Source: an uncultured Bacilli bacterium
Lineage (GTDB): Bacteria; Bacillota_I; Bacilli_A; RF39; UBA660
Direction: 5' to 3'
Length of the DNA stretch: 29,261 bases
NCBI GenBank assembly: GCA_934140355.1
Contig: CAKPBH010000017.1
Location: 1 to 29,261 of the forward strand
The notes under the pieces are model-generated. The model searched no databases. It was given only the letters and a program-made list of their open reading frames with translations, and was not told the DNA's origin. The position numbers and the translations under genes are program-made. Shown here piece by piece: positions 8,508 through 17,010 of the stretch (positions are counted from its first letter, which is position 1; each line of letters starts with the position of its first letter).

Positions 8508-9794
8508 ATGAAAAATAACTTTATAAAATCAACTATAGTTCTCATTATTGGTGGATTTATCAGTAAAATATTGGGAATGTTTATTAAAATTGTTCTTACA
8601 AGAACTATCTCGACAAAAGGAATTGGCGTTTATTCTCTCATCCTACCAACCTTCAATCTATTTATTACCCTATGCTCATTAGGACTTCCTGTTGCCATTT
8701 CCAAATTAATCAGTGAAAAGAAAGGAAATAGTAAAAAAATCATTCTTTCTATCGTACCACTCACTTTAATCTTTAATATTATTTTAATTTTTCTATTATT
8801 TTTAATTGCTCCATTTCTTAGTAAGCAACTTCTTCACAATCCAATTACTTATTATCCATTAATTGCTATTGGCTTTACCCTTCCATTTATCTGTATTTCT
8901 TCCATTATAAAAGGATATTTTTTTGGAAAAGAAAAAATGTTTCCTACTACTTTTTCTAACATTATTGAACAACTTGTTCGTTTGTTTCTTACTACAACGC
9001 TGATTCATTATTTAATGAAATACTCTCTTGAAGTAGCAATTACTGGTGTGGTTTTAATCAATATCTTAAGTGAGGGGGCATCTATTCTTGTCTTAATGCT
9101 CTTTCTACCAAAAAAGCAAACCATTACTCTAAGAGATTTCAAAAAAGATAAAATCATTTTAAAAGATTTGTTAGATATTAGTATTCCTACTACTGGAAGT
9201 CGTTTAATTGGATCACTTTCTTACTTTCTTGAACCTATTTTACTCACCTTTGCTTTAAAAAAAATTGGTTATAGCACCAATTATATCACCATAGAGTATG
9301 GAATTATTAATGGATATGTCTATCCTTTGCTACTTTTACCCTCTTTTTTTACCATGGCTATTTCTAATGCTCTACTACCAGTTGTTTCTAATTCATATAG
9401 TAAAAGAAATTATGCTTATACAAGATATAAAATCAAACAAGCCATTACTCTTTCTTTAATGATAGGAGTCCCTTGTACTCTTCTTTTTATGAGTATTCCC
9501 CAACATCTTTTAAAACTTATCTATAATACAAACGAGGGATTAGCCTACATTAAGATAATTGCTCCCTTCTTTCTTTTACACTACATCCAAGGCCCACTTA
9601 CCGCTAGTATGCAAGCAATGAATAAAGCAAAAGAAGCAATGTTAGGAACATTATATGGTTCGATAATTAGATGTATTTTACTCTTAGTTTTATCATTTTT
9701 AGATATCGGCATGTGGGGATTATTAATTGCAACACTCATCAACATCATTTTCATCACGGTTCATCATTTTCTTTATGTGTTTAAAAGTACTTAA
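8508..9794 (+). CDS. MATE/MVF-type polysaccharide or lipid flippase (SpoVB/Wzx-like)
   Basis: The product is a polytopic membrane protein of 428 aa with about 12 hydrophobic segments. It begins with the characteristic NFIKSTIVLIIGGFISKILG of the oligosaccharide flippase/SpoVB group. Relatives flip lipid-linked saccharides, including peptidoglycan lipid II, across the membrane. Other family-typical parts are GIGVYSLILPTFN (about 39-51), LPVAISKLISE and the internal repeat around PTTGSRLIGSLSYFLEP. The length is somewhat short against SpoVB/MurJ (about 500). No Shine-Dalgarno sequence precedes the ATG. Which substrate it moves cannot be told. Confidence 0.85.
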   Translation: MKNNFIKSTIVLIIGGFISKILGMFIKIVLTRTISTKGIGVYSLILPTFNLFITLCSLGLPVAISKLISEKKGNSKKIILSIVPLTLIFNIILIFLLFLIAPFLSKQLLHNPITYYPLIAIGFTLPFICISSIIKGYFFGKEKMFPTTFSNIIEQLVRLFLTTTLIHYLMKYSLEVAITGVVLINILSEGASILVLMLFLPKKQTITLRDFKKDKIILKDLLDISIPTTGSRLIGSLSYFLEPILLTFALKKIGYSTNYITIEYGIINGYVYPLLLLPSFFTMAISNALLPVVSNSYSKRNYAYTRYKIKQAITLSLMIGVPCTLLFMSIPQHLLKLIYNTNEGLAYIKIIAPFFLLHYIQGPLTASMQAMNKAKEAMLGTLYGSIIRCILLLVLSFLDIGMWGLLIATLINIIFITVHHFLYVFKST

Positions 9795-9844
9795 AAATAC
9801 CTATCCAGTTTTATCACAAGGAAAAATCTAAATAAGTATTTTTA
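9792..9844. terminator. Probable bidirectional terminator between convergent genes
   Basis: Inverted arms TAAAAATACCTAT (9792-9804) and ATAAGTATTTTTA (9832-9844) pair at 12 of 13 positions with a 27-base loop. They sit between the stop codons of the flippase (plus) and the cupin gene (minus). A/T runs at the outer edge of each arm would supply a U-tract in either direction. Confidence 0.45.
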
Positions 9845-9862
9845 GTTCATAAACGAAAAAAG

Positions 9863-10297
9863 CTAAGATAATTTTTCGTATTCTTCATCTGATACAGGCT
9901 CACACCACTCATTGGAAGTATCTTCTCCAGGTACCTCTACTGCTATATGGCTAAACCAAGAATCTTTTGTAGCACCATGCCAATGCTTTACATTAGCAGG
10001 TATTACAACAACGTCTCCCGGGTTAAGTTTTCTTGGCTTAGAATTTTCTTCTTGATAAAATCCTTGTCCATCAACACATATTAGTATCTGTCCACCACCT
10101 TTTGTTGCATGATGAATATGCCAATTGTTTCTACATCCTGGTTCAAAAGTAACATTTGCTAAAAAGACGGCACTCTCCCCTGGTTTTGTCAATGGATTAA
10201 GGTATGAGTTTCCAATAAAATATTGCGAAAAATCTTTATTTGGTTGTCCTATTCCAAACATTCCCCCATGATTCTTATCATCTTTGTTATTATTCAT
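9863..10297 (-). CDS. Cupin-domain protein (CMD-associated type), 144 aa
   Basis: This single-domain cupin is of the kind found fused to, or next to, carboxymuconolactone decarboxylase-like proteins in Firmicutes. Motif 1 reads CRNNWHIHHATKGGGQIL (about 55-72) with the metal-binding H-x-H but no following Glu at the classical position. Motif 2 is PGDVVVIPANVKHWHGA, contributing the last His. The C-terminal VEVPGEDTSNEWCEPVSDEEY is also typical of this subgroup. The substrate is unknown. The gene is convergent with the flippase and lies 5.4 kb from its usual CMD partner (15694-16014), separated by the ankyrin/ART-like cassette. The ribosome binding site is AGGAGAGAT. Confidence 0.88.
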   Translation of the reverse strand: MNNNKDDKNHGGMFGIGQPNKDFSQYFIGNSYLNPLTKPGESAVFLANVTFEPGCRNNWHIHHATKGGGQILICVDGQGFYQEENSKPRKLNPGDVVVIPANVKHWHGATKDSWFSHIAVEVPGEDTSNEWCEPVSDEEYEKLS

Positions 10298-10672
10298 TAA
10301 TCATCTCTCCTATCATTCATATTTTTTTATTCTCTCAACTTTATCAGTTTCTTTTTTCTATTATCAATTGTAATTACAACTTTTTTTGTACTATTTCTCT
10401 ACAATCTTGCCTACTTACCACTTATTCTTATGTAATCTACAATTAATAGACGTATTAATAGCAATATTGTTTATTGACATCAAATATTTTACTTAAATAT
10501 CACTACTTACAGTAATATTCTAACATACATTTTAAGTTTTTTTAAGTATTTTTTGATTTTATCATAATCATTCGTGTTTATAATGAAAAAAGTTGAATCA
10601 AAAGGACTAGATTTTTTTTCTATCTTTATCTATCCATTTTATCCAGATATCTCTAAATTTTAAAATTAGCAT
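10298..10672. other. Non-coding stretch between cupin and ART-like gene
   Basis: These 375 bases contain no open frame with a usable start. They hold the cupin leader and promoter at the left end and the 3' flank of the 1099-aa gene at the right. A second possible minus-strand promoter, TTGATG-17-TATTAA, lies near 10455-10485. No RNA gene or clear terminator hairpin was recognised. Confidence 0.5.
10338..10379 (-). promoter_or_regulatory. Putative cupin promoter with adjacent palindrome
   Basis: On the minus strand TTGATA (10362-10367) and TAAAGT (10338-10343) are 18 bases apart. Immediately upstream of this -35 lies a perfect 12-base palindrome, TTGTAATTACAA (10368-10379), which is a plausible operator for a dimeric regulator. 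It does not resemble the MerR operator at 21.6 kb. Confidence 0.4.
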
Positions 10673-13600
10673 TTACCTACTTAATTTTATATGTTTTTTA
10701 ACATAGGTTGTATCTATTTCTGACATTGTTGATTCTAAGACTATTGGTAAGTTGAGTTCATATGCTTCATTTAAAAGAATGATTTGGGCAAGAGTTAGTG
10801 TATTATTTTCAATAGCCAGTAGACAGTTAAAGTGATCTTTAGTAATGATATCTTTAACTTGATATTCTCCTAAGGTACCTGTTTTTCTAATAGGATAACT
10901 AGTTGGTGTAAAATTAGCAATTACATTTGATGGTAATATTAGGTCATTTTCACTAAATATTTGCATATTATCATCTAAAATAATTGTTCCCGTTCTCTTA
11001 TATGAATGATATATCTCTGAACCTACTTTGGCAATACAGATATAGTGCATTCCATTACTTCCGATGCCACCCGCATGCTGACCGTAATTTGATGAGGTAA
11101 TTGCGCCATCTCTAAAAATTGAACTTAAATTTTCTAAATTACCAGTAGTATGAGAATAATAGATACTTGGTATTTTATGATCATAGGTACTTAGTTGTTT
11201 TAAATAATTTTCTACGCGAGTAGTATCAACATGAATATTTTTTGAATTTAATATGTTTTCTATTTTAAACTTTGGAAAATAAACTTTGGGAGAACTTTCT
11301 TGGATTTCTTGTTTGGATTTCAAAATTTTTTTTACTTCCTCAAATAATCGTTTATCGTTTTTGTTATAGAAAAAATCAAATCCACTATCTTTTTTCATTC
11401 CGACAAACCAATCTTCTCCAATGTAACCAGATTCATAAGTATTTTTTATTTTATGATATTTCATACTATGCTGCAAACAATAATCATAGTATATTGCATT
11501 CATTCTTTCTTCTAGTTTCTCTTTTTCTAAATCAAAAAAACTTTCTACTTTTAGGCGTTTGGATAAATATATTGCCTCGACATCTGTTGTATCTAAATTT
11601 TTGCTGTAAGCTCCATACAATATGATTTGTTTTTCACTAGAATCCTTTAAATAAATTTCTGTTTCACTAGTAGGTTTAAACAGATGGGTTGTATTTTTTT
11701 CTAAATATGGCAAATGATCAATATTGCTATTTTTTATATCTTTTTCATTTCTTCCAATTAAAACTAATTTTATTCCTCTTTTTGTTTCTGACCTTGTCAT
11801 TTCAGTCAAAGTTTTAGCGGCCTGTAGGTATATTTCGTAAACAACTTTTTCATAATCTTTTATTTTTTCTACTTCTTCAGTCAATTCAATATTATCAAAA
11901 CAAAGAACTTCTCCCCGTCTCCACACCCAACTATAAGCAACAATATTGGCATTTCTTGTAATTTTAAAAAAACGGCCATTAGGGTTAACTGCGCCATGCT
12001 CAAGACAGGTTTTTGCTTTACCGTTTGGTGTTAAACAACTAGATGCCTTTTGAGCGTTTGGTAATAAGTATTTTCCGATTCCATTTGAAATAATTTCTGG
12101 TGCATGTAAATCAACTAATTTGTACTCTAGGCCATGGTATTCTCCACAACAATCTGGTATAGAAGATTTGATTCTCCTCCGATAGGTTTCATATAATTTT
12201 ATGCCATTAATTTTTTCTAAAAAAGGATCGCCCTTTGCAACATCATTTAACTTTTCTAAATTTGGCTCAATATGAATATTATATGGTACAAGTAAATTCT
12301 TTATGGATCGAATCACTTTATTCATCCGATTTAACGTTATTTTCTTCTCAGATATCAATAATTTTTCAAACACTAATAAATAGTCTAAAAGAGAATATTC
12401 ATTTAAAACTTGATCTTTACTATTTTCTCTTAAAACAAAATCGCGAAAAGCGTGATGAAAATCCGGTGTCTTTTCTTTAATGTTATTAATAATGTTCTCC
12501 CAAGTATTTATATTACTTTCTATCAGTTTTTTCGTTGCTTCATAACCTAATATATTTAATGAAATAATAATACATTCATCATACTTGTTCTTCGTTTTCC
12601 AAGGGATACTCTCAAACGACTTTTTCGGCATCAATATCCCTTTAGTCTTATTATAAAGATAACATTCCTTATATCTATCCACGATAATATTATTCATTAA
12701 TTCTTTTATTTTTCTATATTGTTTTACATTATATTGATAAATATGTTCTATATTCACCTCATCTGGTTTTAGCAAAATATCATTTGATTTATAATGATGA
12801 ATCAAATTTTTCTTATTCTTAATCTTAAACAATGGGTATATATTTTTTCTTTGAATTGATCTTCTAAAGATTCTTTCTAAATATTCTATATCGCTAATTG
12901 TTAATTCATCACAATATTCTTTTACAAATTCTTTTAAAAAGAGCTTAAAGCAGATTAAAAATAGATAATTATTCTTATTATCAAGATAACTTTCACTAGC
13001 TAGTTTATCTATGGCAGAGAAATACTCCAAGCAATAAATAGAATCGATTTTCGTAATGTCCTTAATCTCTATTTTTTTGATATTCAACTCATAAATAAAC
13101 TCTACAAAGGCATCTTGAAATGTTTTTTCTTCTTCATCCAATACCCCAATTAAACAATTTTCTCTTACTAAAATTTCTTCTAAAATTTCTCGATTTCTCA
13201 ATATTCGAATCCATAAGTACTTTGGTAATTCGTTAGTCAATTTAACATTTGCAAATTCCTGTGTTTTTAAAATTCTTAAAATTGGTATTAACACTTCCTT
13301 ATCTTCTTTTAACAATTCTTTTTGCAACAAAGAAAATAGCACATTTTTATTTAATCTTTTGAAAACTTTTTCATTGTACTTTTCTATCTTATGATTCAAA
13401 AAAAACTTAATATCCATGTCAAAATATTGATAAAAAACTCTTAAAACGTTAGGGCAAATATCACCAATCTTAGCCTCGTAATGCTTGCTTTGATATTGTG
13501 GTTTCACCTCATATTCATTAATTTCCCATATACTTGATAACTCATCTATACTTTCTGCTGGAACATAAAGCGTTTTTCTAATTTCTTTTCTTATTTTTTT

Positions 13601-13972
13601 GTAGTGCCGTCTTATTATGATTTCACCTATTTTTTCATCCTGTAAATTCATACATAAACAAACCAAATCATTCACAGATAACTTGTTTTCATATAATCCA
13701 AATATTCTATCAAAATACTTCGTTATTATTTCTTCTTTGGTTAATTGGGCAAAAACTGGTTTTATTCTTCCTCTGTAAAATGTGAGAGTATCAATCTCTT
13801 CTTCTAAATAAATTTGACATATAATATCTGACAATATCATATAAATCATTTCTGAAGGTAACTTTGGTTTTTCTTGAATGATTCTCTCTAATTTTTCAGT
13901 GTATAAATTATCACCCGAATGTAACAGCTTAACATAATCATTTAAAAAATACATACAGTCCACCATATTCAT
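10673..13972 (-). CDS. 1099-aa protein with GNAT-like and PARP/ART-like domains
   Basis: I do not recognise the whole protein. Residues 1-560 are alpha-helical, possibly a solenoid. Residues 640-745 look GNAT-like: SSCLTPNGKAKTCLEHG, then strands NIVAYSWVWRR and VLCFDNIEL, a helix with VVYEIYLQAAKTL and a strand IKLVLIG. Residues 937-1050 resemble an ADP-ribosyltransferase of the H-Y-E (PARP-like) type: HTTGNLENLSSIFRDGAI (H941), GSNGMHYICIA (Y977) and GEYQVKDIITKDHF (E1036), parallel to HGT, G-I-Y-F and N-E-Y-I-V of PARPs. No membrane segments or signal peptide are present. GGGGGAT four bases before ATG gives the start. It lies 23 bases behind the ankyrin gene. Domain calls are inference from motif order. 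Confidence 0.6.
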   Translation of the reverse strand: MNMVDCMYFLNDYVKLLHSGDNLYTEKLERIIQEKPKLPSEMIYMILSDIICQIYLEEEIDTLTFYRGRIKPVFAQLTKEEIITKYFDRIFGLYENKLSVNDLVCLCMNLQDEKIGEIIIRRHYKKIRKEIRKTLYVPAESIDELSSIWEINEYEVKPQYQSKHYEAKIGDICPNVLRVFYQYFDMDIKFFLNHKIEKYNEKVFKRLNKNVLFSLLQKELLKEDKEVLIPILRILKTQEFANVKLTNELPKYLWIRILRNREILEEILVRENCLIGVLDEEEKTFQDAFVEFIYELNIKKIEIKDITKIDSIYCLEYFSAIDKLASESYLDNKNNYLFLICFKLFLKEFVKEYCDELTISDIEYLERIFRRSIQRKNIYPLFKIKNKKNLIHHYKSNDILLKPDEVNIEHIYQYNVKQYRKIKELMNNIIVDRYKECYLYNKTKGILMPKKSFESIPWKTKNKYDECIIISLNILGYEATKKLIESNINTWENIINNIKEKTPDFHHAFRDFVLRENSKDQVLNEYSLLDYLLVFEKLLISEKKITLNRMNKVIRSIKNLLVPYNIHIEPNLEKLNDVAKGDPFLEKINGIKLYETYRRRIKSSIPDCCGEYHGLEYKLVDLHAPEIISNGIGKYLLPNAQKASSCLTPNGKAKTCLEHGAVNPNGRFFKITRNANIVAYSWVWRRGEVLCFDNIELTEEVEKIKDYEKVVYEIYLQAAKTLTEMTRSETKRGIKLVLIGRNEKDIKNSNIDHLPYLEKNTTHLFKPTSETEIYLKDSSEKQIILYGAYSKNLDTTDVEAIYLSKRLKVESFFDLEKEKLEERMNAIYYDYCLQHSMKYHKIKNTYESGYIGEDWFVGMKKDSGFDFFYNKNDKRLFEEVKKILKSKQEIQESSPKVYFPKFKIENILNSKNIHVDTTRVENYLKQLSTYDHKIPSIYYSHTTGNLENLSSIFRDGAITSSNYGQHAGGIGSNGMHYICIAKVGSEIYHSYKRTGTIILDDNMQIFSENDLILPSNVIANFTPTSYPIRKTGTLGEYQVKDIITKDHFNCLLAIENNTLTLAQIILLNEAYELNLPIVLESTMSEIDTTYVKKHIKLSR

Positions 13973-13995
13973 TTTTATCCCCCATTGGTACCAAC

Positions 13996-15486
13996 CTAGC
14001 TATAGCGCCTTTTTTTTACTTTAACTTCTTTACTTGTTGAACTTTTTATCATATTCCATAATTCATCATTTTCAAAAACACCTGTGTCCTCTAAGGCTAA
14101 TATCTCTTGAATACAGGATTCTAATTTTTGCTGGTGTTCCTTTAAGATTTGTTCTTTTTTTTCTAAAATTGACTTCTTATTTTGTGCTAAAATTACCTTT
14201 AACTTTCCATTTGTTAATACACTATAATCTACATCCTCATACGGAATTTTTATTTGTCCAAATAAGTCTATCTGTTTATTTATTTCCATAATCAACGTTA
14301 ATAATTGATTAGAAAATGTTTCTAATAAAGTGGACAATTTTTGAATATCGTCATCACGTAACTCAGATATCTTACTAACCATATCTTTCTTAGTCTCTAA
14401 AGTTAATTCAGTTTTTATTTTATTGGTTAATTCCTCAACTTTTCTTTTGTATTCTTCTATGATTTCATGAATTAAATCTTGTCCTTCTGTAAATTGATAT
14501 TCCTCTAATATCTCTATTAAACTTATTAATTTTTCGAGGTCATTTTGCTTATGTAATTTATTTATTTCCATAGAAAAAACTTTTTTAAATAATTCATTAT
14601 ATTTTTCCCAAATGTTTTCAAATTCATTTTTGTCTTTTGTAAGTGCTGATTTTTTGTCTAAAATAGCTTTTAATTGACTTTTTAGGGAAAAAATATAATC
14701 TTTATTTTTAATTAAATATTCTATATTAATCTTATTGATTATTTTTTTTAATTCTTCTTGCACATTTTCTTCTTGTTTTCTAATATCTTCTAATACAAAA
14801 TCTTCAGGTGCTGATCTTTTTGTTAGTGTGTCTATTTTCGTTTTTTCTTCTGTTCTTGATGGTTTTGTCTTTTCTTCTTCAAACTCACTAGTTTTTAGTC
14901 TCTTTTTTAACTCCTTTTCTTCTCCTTGAAGCCTATTAAACCATACTTTATTTGTTCTATATGCTTCTTCTTTATATAAATCAAATGCTTCTTGTAAGTT
15001 ATGTCCAGCATTATCTCTACATGTTAAATCAAAATGCTCTCCAAGGGCATCTAATATTGGTAAAACGTCGCCATCATACACCTCACTGGCTATTGCAGTG
15101 TGAATGATACTATCTCCATCATTATCTTTTGTATTTACATCCAAATCATATTTTTTCGCTATGTTAATTAATTTTAAAATGAATGCTTGTGAATAAGAAT
15201 AATCTTCCTCGTATTCATCATCAGTATAACCATACAATGCTAATTGAATAAAATTATACCCAGTCACTTCACCTTTATAATTGACGTTATAGCCATTTTC
15301 TAAAAGAAGGGAAATAAACTTTAACACCTTGTTTTCATCAAACTTATTTTGCACGACAGCGTGTAATAAGTTCCCGTATTCATTTTTAGTATTTTTAGCA
15401 AAATTTCTTTTTATTTCTTCATCCGTAAATTTTTCTATTGGTAATTGAAAAAAATTTTTAATCTTCTCATTTAATTCTGTTTGCAT
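13996..15486 (-). CDS. Ankyrin-repeat plus coiled-coil protein, 496 aa
   Basis: Residues about 36-175 contain degenerate ankyrin repeats: NEYGNLLHAVVQNKFDENKV, LLENGYNVNYKGEVTGYNFI, then DLDVNTKDNDGDSIIHTAIA and HFDLTCRDNAGHNLQEA. Each shows the G-x-x-x-L-H-x-A or D-x-D-G-x-S pattern. Residues about 185-470 are highly charged with long helices and heptad-like spacing, indicating an elongated coiled coil. The C-terminus is basic (VKVKKRRYS). There is no signal peptide. It is the first gene of a two-gene unit with the 1099-aa ART-like protein. Ankyrin repeats bind proteins, so a role as partner, sensor or regulator of the downstream enzyme is a fair inference. Start: AAAGGAG five bases before ATG. 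Confidence 0.75.
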   Translation of the reverse strand: MQTELNEKIKNFFQLPIEKFTDEEIKRNFAKNTKNEYGNLLHAVVQNKFDENKVLKFISLLLENGYNVNYKGEVTGYNFIQLALYGYTDDEYEEDYSYSQAFILKLINIAKKYDLDVNTKDNDGDSIIHTAIASEVYDGDVLPILDALGEHFDLTCRDNAGHNLQEAFDLYKEEAYRTNKVWFNRLQGEEKELKKRLKTSEFEEEKTKPSRTEEKTKIDTLTKRSAPEDFVLEDIRKQEENVQEELKKIINKINIEYLIKNKDYIFSLKSQLKAILDKKSALTKDKNEFENIWEKYNELFKKVFSMEINKLHKQNDLEKLISLIEILEEYQFTEGQDLIHEIIEEYKRKVEELTNKIKTELTLETKKDMVSKISELRDDDIQKLSTLLETFSNQLLTLIMEINKQIDLFGQIKIPYEDVDYSVLTNGKLKVILAQNKKSILEKKEQILKEHQQKLESCIQEILALEDTGVFENDELWNMIKSSTSKEVKVKKRRYS

Positions 15487-15509
15487 ATAATCTCCTTTTT
15501 TTGACTAAT

Positions 15510-15538
15510 ATTGTACCAAATTTTTAACAAAAAGTCTT
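15510..15538 (-). promoter_or_regulatory. Probable promoter of the ankyrin/ART-like cassette
   Basis: On the minus strand AAGACT (15533-15538) and TACAAT (15510-15515) are separated by 17 bases, 23 bases upstream of the ankyrin gene start. The -35 matches only the GAC core, so the call rests on spacing, the good -10 and position. Confidence 0.45.
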
Positions 15539-15693
15539 TAGTTTCATAAAATTATTGTAAAATAAAAAGCGTTAGGTTATTAGGATTTTCGCTAAAGAAA
15601 GAAAATATCCTTAACACAACTTCTATTAATTTTAAGTAAAGAAAAAGAATACGTTTTTATACCTATTCTATTATTCAAAATAAATATCAAATC

Positions 15694-16014
15694 TTACTCA
15701 TCTTGATAGATTTCTTTAAGCAAGTGGAAAACTGCCCATCCTTTAGGCCATCCCACATAAAAGGCTGTATGAGTAACAATGCCAACCATCTCTTCCTTTG
15801 TCACTCCATTTTTTTTAGCATTTTCTAGGTGATACTTTAACGAATTATCTGTCACTCCACTAGACATCAAAGCAACAACGGTAATGATACACCTTGTTTT
15901 TAAATCAATTGCTTCATCATTCCAGTTTTCTCCGAATAAAATATCATCATTATAATGTGCAAACTTAGGAGCAAATTCTCCTAAACTATCTCTACCAGCA
16001 GTTTGTTTTATCAT
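15694..16014 (-). CDS. Carboxymuconolactone decarboxylase-family protein, 106 aa
   Basis: This is a small helical AhpD/CMD-fold protein. The family core is visible in DLKTRCIITVVALMSSG (about 38-54), LKYHLENAKKNGVTKEEMVGIVTH and the C-terminal FYVGWPKGWAVFHLLKEIY, the usual signature of the gamma-CMD type. The AhpD catalytic C-x-x-C is absent, so peroxidase activity of that kind is unlikely. Relatives are often fused to or next to a cupin like the one at 9863-10297, and near flavodoxins and flavin reductases, as here. The exact reaction is unknown. GTGAGAG precedes the ATG. Confidence 0.88.
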   Translation of the reverse strand: MIKQTAGRDSLGEFAPKFAHYNDDILFGENWNDEAIDLKTRCIITVVALMSSGVTDNSLKYHLENAKKNGVTKEEMVGIVTHTAFYVGWPKGWAVFHLLKEIYQDE

Positions 16015-16071
16015 TTTTCTCTCACTTTCTATTTTTAATCTAATCTTTAAGTTTAAATATTATCCAAGTAT

Positions 16072-16094
16072 TAGTACTTTAATATATAGTACTA
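16072..16094. promoter_or_regulatory. Inverted repeat upstream of the CMD gene
   Basis: Perfect 7-base arms TAGTACT (16072-16078) and AGTACTA (16088-16094) with a 9-base spacer lie about 60-80 bases upstream of the CMD start and after the flavin reductase stop. No U-tract follows, so this is more likely an operator-like site than a terminator. Confidence 0.35.
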
Positions 16095-16161
16095 TTTGTT
16101 TAATATTTTTTTCTTAATTTCTAACTTTTTTCTTCTTTAAACTTATTGTTGAAAAACAAAA

Positions 16162-16713
16162 TTAATCTTTTAATTTTAATCCATCTTTAAAAGCATTTCC
16201 AACTACCTCACCTAAAACTCTGTATGTATTGTTTATCATGTCATAGGTGATAATTTCCATTTTATCAACATCAATGTTTCCCTTTTCGTCTAAATATTCT
16301 TCATCTACTGAACAATTTATAATGTTTCCTATTAATTTTCCATCCTCAAATGAATCTACTGTACATTCTAGTGTCAAGGGATATTCTTCTATAATTGGGG
16401 CATCAACAAAATTTGATTTTGTAATATGTACTTTTGTTTTGGCAATTTTATCCTCTTTATTTCCTGATACAATTCCAAAGTAATCTGATATTTCTTCTGT
16501 TTTCTTTGTTGCAAAGCCTACTGTAAAAGCCTTTTTTAGCTCTAAGTTTTCGGTCGTTTTATGTTTTGATAGTGAAATATAGATTTTTCCATAATCATAT
16601 ATTCCTCCCCATGCTGCATTCATAACATTTGCTTTCTCATTTCTGTCATAGGTTCCAATCATTAAAACTGGAAGTGGTAAAAAATTCATTTTATTTCCTA
16701 AATTTTTTCTCAT
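16162..16713 (-). CDS. Flavin reductase-like (FMN split-barrel) protein, 183 aa
   Basis: The sequence has the flavin reductase-like domain pattern: FLPLPVLMIGTYDRNEKANVMNAAWGG near the N-terminus, then IYISLSKHKTTENLELKKAFTVGF, where the K-x-x-x-T-x-x-N segment usually contacts FMN, and SDYFGIVSGNKEDKI. Homologues bind FMN and pass electrons between NAD(P)H or flavodoxin-like partners and acceptors. Fitting partners (flavodoxins) are encoded in the same region. I chose ATG 16713 (MRKNLGNK) because AAGGAGAAG lies eight bases upstream. The longer frame to 16752 runs into the flavodoxin remnant and is rejected. The ribosome binding site overlaps the end of that remnant. Confidence 0.88.
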   Translation of the reverse strand: MRKNLGNKMNFLPLPVLMIGTYDRNEKANVMNAAWGGIYDYGKIYISLSKHKTTENLELKKAFTVGFATKKTEEISDYFGIVSGNKEDKIAKTKVHITKSNFVDAPIIEEYPLTLECTVDSFEDGKLIGNIINCSVDEEYLDEKGNIDVDKMEIITYDMINNTYRVLGEVVGNAFKDGLKLKD

Positions 16714-16727
16714 AATTATTCTTCTCC

Positions 16728-16989
16728 TTATTTTTCTATAGTATTTATCCAATTCTTTATTTCTACTTCTGGTGTAACTAATTTATCACTATAACTTTCA
16801 AAAACAATATTCATCTCATTTTCTACTTTAGAATTGGGACATAATTTTTTAAAATCAAGAAAAGTATGTCCTAACCATCCTGCATTGGTGGCAAATGGAT
16901 AAATTTTTTTGTCAGTTAAATTATATTTTTTTAGAAAAGTAACTACGATAGGAGATATTGTGTACCATCGTGAACTGATTTTTGGAAAC
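16728..16989 (-). pseudogene. Flavodoxin 3'-half remnant 1
   Basis: The frame encodes only the C-terminal half of a flavodoxin (WYTISPIVVTFLKKYNL through FESYSDKLVT to the stop at 16728). It lacks the FMN-phosphate loop and has only a weak TTG start with no ribosome binding site. Over a 180-base core (16791-16970) it differs from the intact flavodoxin gene (20645-20824) at about ten positions. The 17 bases on its 3' side (16774-16790) are also identical. The residues WWYT of the intact copy have become RWYT. Homology ends at GATTTTTGGAAAC (16977-16989), a junction shared with remnant 2. Confidence 0.85.
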
Positions 16990-17002
16990 CAATTCAAAAA
17001 TC
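16977..17002. repeat. Inverted repeat at the remnant 1 junction
   Basis: Perfect 8-base arms GATTTTTG (16977-16984) and CAAAAATC (16995-17002) enclose 10 bases, exactly where flavodoxin homology ends and the peptidase gene's 3' flank begins. Confidence 0.5.
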
Positions 17003-17010
17003 AACTAACA

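Noticed and set aside
10673..13972. Reading the large protein as DarT or a RES-type toxin
   Set aside because: The H-Y-E order and the GEYQV context are closer to PARP-type transferases, and the size and domain makeup do not fit DarT/DarG or RES/Xre modules; no antitoxin-like neighbour is present.
15540..15690. A terminator downstream of the CMD gene
   Set aside because: A bulged stem exists (GGATTTTC with GAAAATATCC on the plus strand), but it lacks an adjacent U-tract, so I did not list it.
16728..16997. The 89-aa frame as a functional small flavodoxin
   Set aside because: It lacks the FMN phosphate loop, depends on a TTG start without a ribosome binding site, and aligns only with the 3' half of the intact gene.
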